NCBI GenBank assembly: GCA_023436205.1
Contig: JAEZKC010000059.1
Span: 434,001 to 498,000 of the forward strand
DNA: 64,000 nt
Source: Fibrobacterota bacterium
GTDB taxonomy: Bacteria > Fibrobacterota > Chitinivibrionia > Chitinivibrionales > Chitinispirillaceae
Direction: 5' to 3'
Shown here in pieces: positions 17,798 through 25,229 of this stretch (positions within the stretch are counted from its first letter, which is position 1; the number at the start of each line of letters is the position of its first letter). Under the pieces are notes generated by a model. The model saw nothing but the letters and a program-made list of their open reading frames with translations. It was not told the DNA's origin and did no database searches. The position numbers were made by a program, and so were the translations under genes.

Positions 17798-17807
17798 TAC
17801 CGAACTG

Positions 17808-18578
17808 TTACTTGAAATCCCCCCTTAAGAGCGGCTCCACCGGATAGCGCTTACGGTTAAGGCGCAAATCCTCGAAAATATCTGTCGTGGAAGCATTTTC
17901 CTTAAGTGGATGCATCTGCTCACGAATCTCCCTGCCCGGAATGCTGTCTTCTCTGTAGAGGGCTACCTGGGTGCCTTCGAAATCGATGTAGCGCGGTACA
18001 TCTTTGAATATCACTCGCTCATTATCCAGTTTATATCTTAATGATTCGGGAAAAACAGGATTCACCTGGGGGTCCATTTCAGCCGGATCGACTCCATAGT
18101 AGGGGTTAAACACTCCAAAGCGAAAATCACCCTCTTTGGTCAAATTTATCTGTCTGGCAACCTGGCCCCTTTCAGGAAGCTCCAATACATAAAAGAGATG
18201 CTCCCCGTCATTGCGGGAAATGAGTGTGTATACCCCTTCACCACAGGGACGTGCCGCGCCCTGAGAAACATCTGGTACTCCTCTCACCTGCTTGAAACGC
18301 TCTCTGAGCTCATGCTCGATGGAGAAGGGCTTTGTCTCTACCTTTTCCACTCTTCCGGTGACGAAATTGAAATCGGATCCCGGCTGGGGTAATCCCTGAG
18401 CATCGATGGAAATCAGTCGGAAAGTTTTACTGGCCAGCGGACGCAATACTATGTATAGCTGATCGATATCCTGCACACCTGAGGCTTCCAGCGCCTTGGG
18501 CCGGTAAAAGAAATAGATGTGCCCGTCCTCATCGCCCAGATAATTATCCCTAATCGCATCCCGATCTTCCTGTCGCAT
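17808..18578 (-). CDS. Conserved-looking hypothetical protein
   Basis: 256 aa, soluble, without signal peptide or membrane helix. It begins RQEDRDAIRDNYLGDEDGHIYFFYRPK and alternates beta-rich segments (LYIVLRPLASKTFRLISID, GEHLFYVLELPERGQVARQ, GDFRFGVFNPYYGVDP) with charged loops; the C-terminus carries RYIDFEGTQVALYRED. I do not recognise the family. No catalytic motif stands out. It has a good AAGGAG site (minus strand, about 18590) and lies 89 bases from the ZntB-like gene on the same strand. It is likely real given length, codon use and Shine-Dalgarno. Confidence 0.7.
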   Translation of the reverse strand: MRQEDRDAIRDNYLGDEDGHIYFFYRPKALEASGVQDIDQLYIVLRPLASKTFRLISIDAQGLPQPGSDFNFVTGRVEKVETKPFSIEHELRERFKQVRGVPDVSQGAARPCGEGVYTLISRNDGEHLFYVLELPERGQVARQINLTKEGDFRFGVFNPYYGVDPAEMDPQVNPVFPESLRYKLDNERVIFKDVPRYIDFEGTQVALYREDSIPGREIREQMHPLKENASTTDIFEDLRLNRKRYPVEPLLRGDFK

Positions 18579-18667
18579 TTGCCACTCCTTTTAAAGGGCT
18601 ATGGACTGTTTCTCCATAAAGTTATGGACAGCAAGAGCAGCGCCAAAGGGATTGATTGATGATCTAC

Positions 18668-19666
18668 CTAAAGCACCTGCTTTTTCTTGAAATAGACGTA
18701 CTCAGCAATCGCTATGATTATTAGAATCCCACTTACTATTGGAAATCCCAGTGAGGAACCACCTCCCGGAATTCCTCCGACATTCACTCCAAGCAGACCG
18801 GTGATGAGACTGAGTGGAAGAAAAATGGTGGCTATTATGGAAAAAAGATAAATGGTTCTGTTCATCTGTTCACTCAAGCGGGTCTGCAGTTCCTCCTGAA
18901 TCACCGTGGCACGCTCCCTGCACGCCTCCAGTTCCTCCAGACAGCGAATTGTCCGCTCGTGCAACTCCCTTATCTGCAACCGATGATCTTCTCTAAAAAA
19001 AACGGCAGGTTCGGTTTGCAGCTTGGCAAGAGTATCCCGCTGAGGAGTAAGATAGCGTTTCAGCCCGATAATCATACGGCGATAACTTGACAGCTCACCT
19101 CTGAGCGCCAGATTTTCCTTGTCAAGCAGCTTCTCCTCCATCTCATCGATCTTGTCTTTTACATCATTGACCACGCTACTGATACGGTTTGTCAGATTTT
19201 CGCACAAATGTACTAAAAAGTCACTGGTGGAGATCGGACCGCAGGAATTCAGATACAGTTCCTTAATATCCTGAATAGCCATTACCCTGCGATGACGGAG
19301 TGAAATTATACGATTGGCGGAAACCCATAGCCTTATTGCTACCATATCTTCAGGATCTGATTCCGGGTTGCAGTTTACTCCCCGAAGGTAGATAAGAAGC
19401 CCGTTATCTATTGTGACAACTCTGGGACGAGTATCTTCGACTGTTAGCGCATCCACTGCAAGCGGAGAAAGACCACTGTGCTGTTTGATCCAGTCTTCAG
19501 ATCTTTGAGTTTTCAAATCAAAATGAAACCACTGGGTATTATCGGAAAGGCCCCACCGCTCTGGTTTAATTGCCCGACCTGAATTACCCGACAGTTCTAG
19601 AGCGAATACAAGTCCTGTTTGACTGGATGTACTTCTTTGAACTGAATCTATTTTTGTAATCATCAA
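18668..19666 (-). CDS. CorA-family Zn/Mg transporter, ZntB-like
   Basis: 332 aa with a large N-terminal cytoplasmic domain (WFHFDLKTQRSEDWIK, ALTVEDTRPRVVTIDNGLLIYLRGVN) and two C-terminal membrane helices (about 270-292 and 302-322). The pore-loop signature is GVNVGGIPG rather than CorA's GMN, which is the form seen in ZntB-type zinc transporters. A Lys-rich tail YFKKKQVL closes the protein. It forms pentameric channels in the inner membrane. It is apparently transcribed alone from the region right of 19666. Confidence 0.88.
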   Translation of the reverse strand: MMITKIDSVQRSTSSQTGLVFALELSGNSGRAIKPERWGLSDNTQWFHFDLKTQRSEDWIKQHSGLSPLAVDALTVEDTRPRVVTIDNGLLIYLRGVNCNPESDPEDMVAIRLWVSANRIISLRHRRVMAIQDIKELYLNSCGPISTSDFLVHLCENLTNRISSVVNDVKDKIDEMEEKLLDKENLALRGELSSYRRMIIGLKRYLTPQRDTLAKLQTEPAVFFREDHRLQIRELHERTIRCLEELEACRERATVIQEELQTRLSEQMNRTIYLFSIIATIFLPLSLITGLLGVNVGGIPGGGSSLGFPIVSGILIIIAIAEYVYFKKKQVL

Positions 19667-20279
19667 ATCTCCTTATCGTTGTCCGTGGTTCTAAAATAGA
19701 ACCGAAAGGTGGGGTATTCAACTAAAAAAGGAGAAACGAACTGTGCTTTTGCTTTTATTTGAAAAGGATTTTGCAGAACATTACCGAGTATAAGAGATGT
19801 TTATAAGAGGGGAGTAGCCGGAATTCAAGGTGTCTTAATGGCGTATTTTGGCGCTTCTACCATACTGTAGTCTATGATATTGCAGGATCATTGCAATGTT
19901 CTCGATCAACTGAGACCCAGTGTGATGATCAGTGTAACTCTTATGTTCATAAAGAATACAGGTGCGCGCCTGGTGTGATCAGGATTCACTGCTGTATACA
20001 CTGCATCGGAGAAAAACTCAAGCAGATCGGTAGTGATATGGCTGTCTTTAACCGATTCCAAAGTAGTTACATCTATTTCCGTTTGTCTTTATCGCTCAGA
20101 TACTTCTGGATGAAGCTGCGGGCGAACGGTTTTCTGCTGAATGCTTCCTTGAGAACAAATCATGGGGATGATTCATGAATGATAGCTCCGTATGGGGCCT
20201 GAATTAAGATAATTCCCAGAAGCACTATAGAAGTTATTATTTTGGCTATGATACTCCGTCCCCAGGAGACCCTACTCTC
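19667..20279. other. 613-base gap without a convincing gene
   Basis: This divergent spacer between the ZntB-like gene and tatD holds only one modest plus-strand frame (19891-20178, Cys-rich and unlike any family). It has a perfect inverted repeat ATTGCA (19879-19884) / TGCAAT (19892-19897) with a 7-base spacer that could be an operator. The composition looks like decayed coding sequence, but no parent gene could be recognised. Confidence 0.35.
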
Positions 20280-21038
20280 ATGTTTGATTCCCACTGCCAT
20301 CTGCAGGATACCAGGTTTTCCGGACAGCTGTCTCGTATCATAGCCGAGGCCCGGGCATACGGTGTAAATAGAATGCTTTGCTGCGGCAGTGAAGAGTGCG
20401 ACTGGAAAGCTGTTACACAAATAACTCTGGACTACCCGGAAGTGATCCCCGCCTTCGGTTTGCACCCCTGGTATGTGAGCCGAAAAAGCTCCAGCTGGCT
20501 TTCTAACCTGGAGATATTGCTCACATCTTATCCTAATGCCGCTTTGGGAGAAATCGGACTTGACCATGCTCTCGAGCAACGCAACGACCGGGAACAGACA
20601 GATGTATTCCTGGCTCAGCTTGATCTGGCGGAAAAACTCAATCGTCCAGTTTCCATCCACTGCCGCAGAGCCTGGGGGGAGCTATTGAGCATTCTTAAAA
20701 CTAGAGGGGGTATCCCTAACGGAGGGGCTATTCACTCTTATTCCGGATCTCCGGAACTGGTCAGACCGCTGGAGGAACTTGGACTTCACATCTCCTTTTC
20801 TGGGTCCGTAGTGAACCCTGCAAACAAGCGGGCTGCCAAATCGGTAATGGCAGTGTCCCCTCAAAGGCTTCTCATCGAAACCGACAGCCCGGATATTCTG
20901 CCCTTCGGTTGCCAGGGAACGATTAATGAACCCAAAAACCTAAGTTGTATCATTAAACGGATCGCACAACTTTTGAGTCTGCCGGAGAACGTGGTGGAAG
21001 AACGCTCCGAAAGGAATGCAAATAAGCTATTTTCTTGA
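20280..21038 (+). CDS. TatD-family metal-dependent hydrolase
   Basis: 252 aa amidohydrolase-fold protein. Metal ligands are visible in FDSHCHLQD, the Glu of GEIGLDHA, SIHCRRAW, AIHSYSGS and IETDSPDI, in the order found in TatD/YcfH deoxyribonucleases (3'-5' exonuclease or D-aminoacyl-tRNA deacylase-like activities). Length is normal (about 255). It begins with ATG at 20280 with no strong ribosome site. It converges on the radical-SAM gene, ten bases away. Confidence 0.88.
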   Translation: MFDSHCHLQDTRFSGQLSRIIAEARAYGVNRMLCCGSEECDWKAVTQITLDYPEVIPAFGLHPWYVSRKSSSWLSNLEILLTSYPNAALGEIGLDHALEQRNDREQTDVFLAQLDLAEKLNRPVSIHCRRAWGELLSILKTRGGIPNGGAIHSYSGSPELVRPLEELGLHISFSGSVVNPANKRAAKSVMAVSPQRLLIETDSPDILPFGCQGTINEPKNLSCIIKRIAQLLSLPENVVEERSERNANKLFS

Positions 21039-21047
21039 CCGCAGACT

Positions 21048-22667
21048 TTAGCTTCCCAGCACCGCTTTGACCAGTTCAATATCCTGTCCCTTTGCTTCCA
21101 CTATCGTGAGAACGCCGTCAATTTTGAGAAAAGTATACAGTTTCCTTTCTTCTTCAATACGTTTCAGGAGTTTCTCCTCGTCCTCGCTTTTAAACTGAGA
21201 CTTGATAAGATTAATGTAACGACTTATCCTGAAAGCAGTTATAAGGGTTGATGTCGACAAGGAGCCGTTCCAGGGGTAAGCAGATGAACCGCAGCAGAGT
21301 CGGGGAGAGTGTGAATCAAAAAGTGATGGATCAGCAAAATCGGGGAGACCCGGCACCGGATAAAACAGGGAAATACCTGTAAGAGTGGGTACTCCTTTCA
21401 AATAACGCAGCGTTCGAGCCACGGATTCAACCGTGTCATCCTTAAACCCGCAGATAAAATAGGTGATTACCGGAATCCCTTTCTGTGCCAGCTCATTAAC
21501 GATCACCTCATAACGGAGGCGGTTATGAGACCTGCTCTCGCGGCTCAGAACAGATTCTTCCGTGGATGCAAGAGAAAAGTTAAACTGGGAAAAACCGGCT
21601 TGAAGCATCTCGTTGAGCAGCTCAGGGGTGATCAGCCGGTAATCGATCCCGTTTTCTGCAAACAATGACGCTTCGGGGAGATACTTGCGAACCAGCTCAA
21701 GTACCGAACGAAAATAGGGGAGGTCCCATAACAGATTATCATCCTCGAAATTTATCCTCACACTCCGTTTGCCCTCCGATGCAATGCTTCTGAATCCATC
21801 CTCCACCAGATACAGCGGTACTGTTCTGAATGCATTCCCATGGGTGAGGTGATTGGAGCAAAAACGGCACTTCAGCGGGCATCCCCGGGAAAGCATGGTG
21901 CTGTAAAAGGTCACTCCTTTTCTGGTTTGAACCTGACTTAAAAGAAATGAAAGTTCCTCAGAGCTGCTGATCCGCGATCTCACAGGAGAGGTGGACCAGC
22001 GTGAATACACCCCCTTCAAACCGCTCAAGGCTACACCATTTTCAATAGCTTGTAAAAATGATGGGAGCACGACCTCGGCTTCTCCCTTGAGCACATAGTC
22101 TACAGAACCATTCTGCAGAAAGTAGCGCGGATAAACCGATGCTCCGGCGCCTCCAATTACAATCAGAACATCGATATTAATGTTCTTGATTGCAGAGACC
22201 AGCTCAATTGTGTCTTCCGCATAGCAGAAGGCAAAACAGGAGATAAATATCAGTGATGGATTGCTACCGGTGATTCTTTGAGCACATTCAAGAATCTCAG
22301 GTCCATAACTTTTAAATGAGCTGAAATAGGAGAGCTTTCCGGTTTCCCCTTCCATGAGGTAGTCTTTCAAATAGTTAAGGCTTCCGGGCAGCTTAAGCGT
22401 TTTCCCAGCGGGTGGTTCGGTTGCAAAGTTAATAAAATCAACATCATACCCGTGAGACTTAAGAATATTCTGCACCGATATGGCACCAAGAGAGGAAAAG
22501 CGGTGCGGGGTAAAGTAGAAATCTTTGAGAGGTGGAACGGCTACGACAGCCCTCTTTCCAGGCAGCAAACCGTACCGTTGCAGATTGGTACTCGAAAAAT
22601 CATTTTTAAGATCACGTTCAGAGATGGGCTTCACTTTCCTAAAATAATTGAAGCCTGCTCTGATCAT
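21048..22667 (-). CDS. B12-binding-domain radical SAM protein
   Basis: 539 aa. The N-terminal 200 residues resemble a cobalamin-binding Rossmann domain (FSSLGAISVQNILKSHGYDV, LIFISCFAFCYAEDTIELV, VLIVIGGAGASVYP). The radical-SAM core carries the CxxxCxxC cluster motif as RGCPLKCRFCSNH near residue 260, followed by INFEDDNLLWD and an FNFSLAST strand. A C-terminal Arg/Lys/Glu-rich tail ends the protein. Such proteins carry out methylations or cyclisations on varied substrates; the substrate here cannot be told. It diverges from aroK with 33 bases between starts. Cobamide for it could come from the BtuFDC-like importer at 10432-13081. Confidence 0.85.
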   Translation of the reverse strand: MIRAGFNYFRKVKPISERDLKNDFSSTNLQRYGLLPGKRAVVAVPPLKDFYFTPHRFSSLGAISVQNILKSHGYDVDFINFATEPPAGKTLKLPGSLNYLKDYLMEGETGKLSYFSSFKSYGPEILECAQRITGSNPSLIFISCFAFCYAEDTIELVSAIKNINIDVLIVIGGAGASVYPRYFLQNGSVDYVLKGEAEVVLPSFLQAIENGVALSGLKGVYSRWSTSPVRSRISSSEELSFLLSQVQTRKGVTFYSTMLSRGCPLKCRFCSNHLTHGNAFRTVPLYLVEDGFRSIASEGKRSVRINFEDDNLLWDLPYFRSVLELVRKYLPEASLFAENGIDYRLITPELLNEMLQAGFSQFNFSLASTEESVLSRESRSHNRLRYEVIVNELAQKGIPVITYFICGFKDDTVESVARTLRYLKGVPTLTGISLFYPVPGLPDFADPSLFDSHSPRLCCGSSAYPWNGSLSTSTLITAFRISRYINLIKSQFKSEDEEKLLKRIEEERKLYTFLKIDGVLTIVEAKGQDIELVKAVLGS

Positions 22668-22700
22668 CAGACCTGAATTCGGAAGTGAATCGGAGAAAAC

Positions 22701-23213
22701 ATGTCAAATATAACGCTCATAGGTATGCCCGGAGCTGGAAAAAGCACCATCGGAGTGATATTGGCAAAAACACTGTGCCGATCATTTGTAGATACAGACC
22801 TTCTCATTCAACAGGATCAGAATTGTTCTCTTCAGATTATTATCGATTATCTGGGATTGGAGGCTTTTCGTGAGATCGAAGAGAGAGTTATTTGTTCCAT
22901 TAATGTAAGTAATCATGTGATCGCCACCGGAGGAAGCGTGGTTTACAGCGAAAAAGCCATGGAACACCTGCGTTCAATCAGTACCGTATTTTTTCTGGAT
23001 GTTCCACTTGAGGAGCTGGAGAAGCGCATCCGCCCCATGATGCTCAGTCGAGGAATCGTTATGCGCAAAGGAGCCACCTTGAAGGACCTTTACGAAGAAC
23101 GCTTGCCCCTGTACCGCAAATACGCCCATCATACGGTGGTGTGCCAGGGCGGCCACTGTATGGAAAAAATGGTGCATCAGATTTCTGGCCAAATCAACAG
23201 TATAAAAGAATAG
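22701..23213 (+). CDS. aroK: Shikimate kinase
   Basis: 170 aa, typical size. P-loop MPGAGKSTIG, the DTD motif in FVDTDLLIQQ, FREIEERV with the shikimate-binding Arg, and a lid/Arg region RIRPMMLSRG...YEERLPLYRKYA. The usual GGG shikimate-binding turn reads TGGSVV, with Ser for the third Gly, so the family name is firmer than the exact activity. It would convert shikimate to shikimate 3-phosphate in aromatic amino acid synthesis. No other aro gene is nearby. Confidence 0.78.
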   Translation: MSNITLIGMPGAGKSTIGVILAKTLCRSFVDTDLLIQQDQNCSLQIIIDYLGLEAFREIEERVICSINVSNHVIATGGSVVYSEKAMEHLRSISTVFFLDVPLEELEKRIRPMMLSRGIVMRKGATLKDLYEERLPLYRKYAHHTVVCQGGHCMEKMVHQISGQINSIKE

Positions 23214-23408
23214 TTCTGCCCAGTTCATTTTGAACACAGAAACGTATCGATTCATCCGCTGAGAACCCTCAAACTGCGGCACATTTTTGTGGTGAATTTT
23301 CAATATCGTACAAAAATGTATTCAACTCATGTCCCCCATTTTGTTTTCATCTCTGCAACCCCTTGATATACAAGTCGTTAAACCATGTAATTTCCTTCGG
23401 GAGCAAAT

Positions 23409-23424
23409 TGGCGCAGGTTTTGCC
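23409..23424 (+). promoter_or_regulatory. Sigma-54-like promoter of amtB-glnK
   Basis: TGGCGC (23409-23414), five bases, then TTGCC (23420-23424). It matches the TGGCAC-N5-TTGCW consensus with one -24 mismatch and a non-W final base. It lies 82 bases before the amtB ATG, in the place expected for nitrogen-regulated transcription by an NtrC-type activator. Confidence 0.6.
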
Positions 23425-23505
23425 TATACGGCTCGGAACAAAATTGGTCCGAATCGAAAACAGGTTACAAAAATGTCACTTCAACCTTTTCCAGGAGGTC
23501 TCTCA

Positions 23506-24819
23506 ATGGAAACCGCAGTTCAGAGCTTGCGCTTCAGCGCCGATGCTCTATTCCTCATGCTGGGTGCTGTAATGATCTTCTCCATGCATGCAGGATTCGC
23601 CTTTCTTGAAGCGGGCACTGTCCGCTCAAAAAACCAGGTTAATGCCTTTGTGAAAATTCTGGCAGACTGGTCCACCTCAACAGTGCTTTATTTCCTGATC
23701 GGGTTCCCCATTGCCTATGGAATCAGTTTCTGGATGAACGCAGGTGATCTGGTCAATTTGGCTCAGGGATCGATTCAGGACGGGGCTCGCGGCTTTGACC
23801 TCCTGCACTGCTTCTTCCTTACTACCTTTGCAGCCTGTATTCCCGCCATAATTTCCGGCGGCATTGCCGAACGTGCAAAGTTCTGGCCGCAAGTGGTCGC
23901 CGGTGGCATTTTTGCCGGTCTGGGCTATCCGCTCTTTGAAGGACTCATCTGGGGACGCTTCAGTTTCTTACAGAACTGGATGTCCTCCACTTTCGGAGCA
24001 ACTTTCCATGATTACGCCGGATCGGTGGTGGTGCACTCCATGGGCGGTTGGATCGCTCTGCCCGCAGTTATTCTGCTTGGTCAGCGGATCGGAAGATGGG
24101 TCAACGGACGCAGCATGCTGATCCCCATCTCCAACATTCCATACCTTTCTCTTGGATCCTGGATTCTGGCGGTGGGATGGTTCGGTTTCAATGTAATGAG
24201 CGCTCAGAAATTTGAGGGGATAAGCGGTCTGGTTGCGGTGAACTCGCTTTTTGCCATGGTTGGGGGAGTTTTGTTTGCGCTGATATTCTCCAAAAATGAT
24301 CCAGGCTTTATCCATAATGGAGCTTTAGCCGGACTTATAGCCATCTGTGCCGGTTCGGACATTGTTCATCCTTTTGGCGCGTTTTTTATCGGCGGTGTCG
24401 GTTCTCTGATTTTCATTTTCGGGTTTAAATGGGAAACTGAAAAGTTAAAAATCGATGACGTGCTGGGTGTATGGCCTCTGCATGGAGTGACCGGCTCTTG
24501 GGGTGGTATCGCGGCAGGTATTTTCGGTCAGAAATTTCTGGGCGGCATGGGGGGAGTGTCATTCTTAACCCAGCTTACCGGAACCCTGGCAGCAGTAGCC
24601 TTTGCGCTCATCCTCAGTACTCTGGTATATTTGGCACTTAAGAACACCGTCGGCATCCGGTTGAGTTCAGAGGATGAGCTGCGCGGATCAGATCTGGCCG
24701 TTCACAGCATCAGCGCCTATCCGGAGAAAGAAATCATCGAAAGCGGTCTCTATTACCCAACAGAACAGGAGGACAATAATGAAATACATAATCGCCGTAA
24801 TACAGCCATCAAGGCTTGA
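23506..24819 (+). CDS. amtB: Ammonium transporter
   Basis: 437 aa with about eleven membrane helices and no cleaved signal. Amt signatures are visible: SKNQVNAFVKILADWS, the two pore histidines in YAGSVVVHSMGGW and WPLHGVTGSWGGIAAG, and FGFNVMSAQ. It conducts ammonium/ammonia inward and is blocked by GlnK. ATG 23506 is chosen because AGGAGG lies nine bases upstream and the next residues match family N-termini; an open frame upstream to 23329 is not Amt-like. Its last 13 codons overlap the start of glnK. Confidence 0.93.
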   Translation: METAVQSLRFSADALFLMLGAVMIFSMHAGFAFLEAGTVRSKNQVNAFVKILADWSTSTVLYFLIGFPIAYGISFWMNAGDLVNLAQGSIQDGARGFDLLHCFFLTTFAACIPAIISGGIAERAKFWPQVVAGGIFAGLGYPLFEGLIWGRFSFLQNWMSSTFGATFHDYAGSVVVHSMGGWIALPAVILLGQRIGRWVNGRSMLIPISNIPYLSLGSWILAVGWFGFNVMSAQKFEGISGLVAVNSLFAMVGGVLFALIFSKNDPGFIHNGALAGLIAICAGSDIVHPFGAFFIGGVGSLIFIFGFKWETEKLKIDDVLGVWPLHGVTGSWGGIAAGIFGQKFLGGMGGVSFLTQLTGTLAAVAFALILSTLVYLALKNTVGIRLSSEDELRGSDLAVHSISAYPEKEIIESGLYYPTEQEDNNEIHNRRNTAIKA

Positions 24820-25126
24820 GGCAGTAAAAGAAGCTCTCAGCGAAATCGAAGTGTTTCGTCTTACCGTTTCCGATGTGCAGGGAATCGGTCGACAGAAAGG
24901 ACACACCGAAATTTACCGCGGGCACGAGTACCAGGTGAATTTCATCAAAAAAGTTAAACTTGAGATCGCAGTGGATGATGAATTCATGGAACCCACCATC
25001 GAGGCCATCTCCAATGCCGCCAGGACCGGCTCTGAGGGAAAAATCGGCGACGGAAAGATTTTCGTCCTTCCTCTAGAGGAAGTGGTGCGTATTCGTACCC
25101 GCGAAAGGGGGCCGGAAGCCCTTTGA
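24779..25126 (+). CDS. glnK: Nitrogen regulatory protein PII
   Basis: 115 aa. It has MKYIIAVIQPSRLEAVKEAL, the T-loop IGRQKGHTEIYRGHEYQ with the Tyr that GlnD uridylylates, VDDEFMEPTIEAISNAARTG and the C-terminal GDGKIFVLPLEEVVRIRTRERG. It senses 2-oxoglutarate and ATP/ADP and controls AmtB and glutamine synthetase regulation. The ATG at 24779 has CAGGAGG upstream inside amtB, giving a 41-base overlap with that gene. glnD follows 103 bases later. Confidence 0.95.
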   Translation: MKYIIAVIQPSRLEAVKEALSEIEVFRLTVSDVQGIGRQKGHTEIYRGHEYQVNFIKKVKLEIAVDDEFMEPTIEAISNAARTGSEGKIGDGKIFVLPLEEVVRIRTRERGPEAL

Positions 25127-25229
25127 TCTGTTTAGTAGGATCGATTTCAAGTATTTGATCCTTAATGAATTTTCTCCGGGGGGGTATTCTATCTGATTAC
25201 TCCCCAGTCACTTACATTGCAGCAGAGTC

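Noticed and set aside
20160..20660. 166-codon minus-strand frame opposite tatD
   Set aside because: Overlaps a TatD gene with all metal-binding motifs.
23329..23505. Upstream extension of amtB
   Set aside because: The added 59 residues lack Amt character, and the AGGAGG site supports ATG 23506. The sigma-54-like promoter also lies within the extension.
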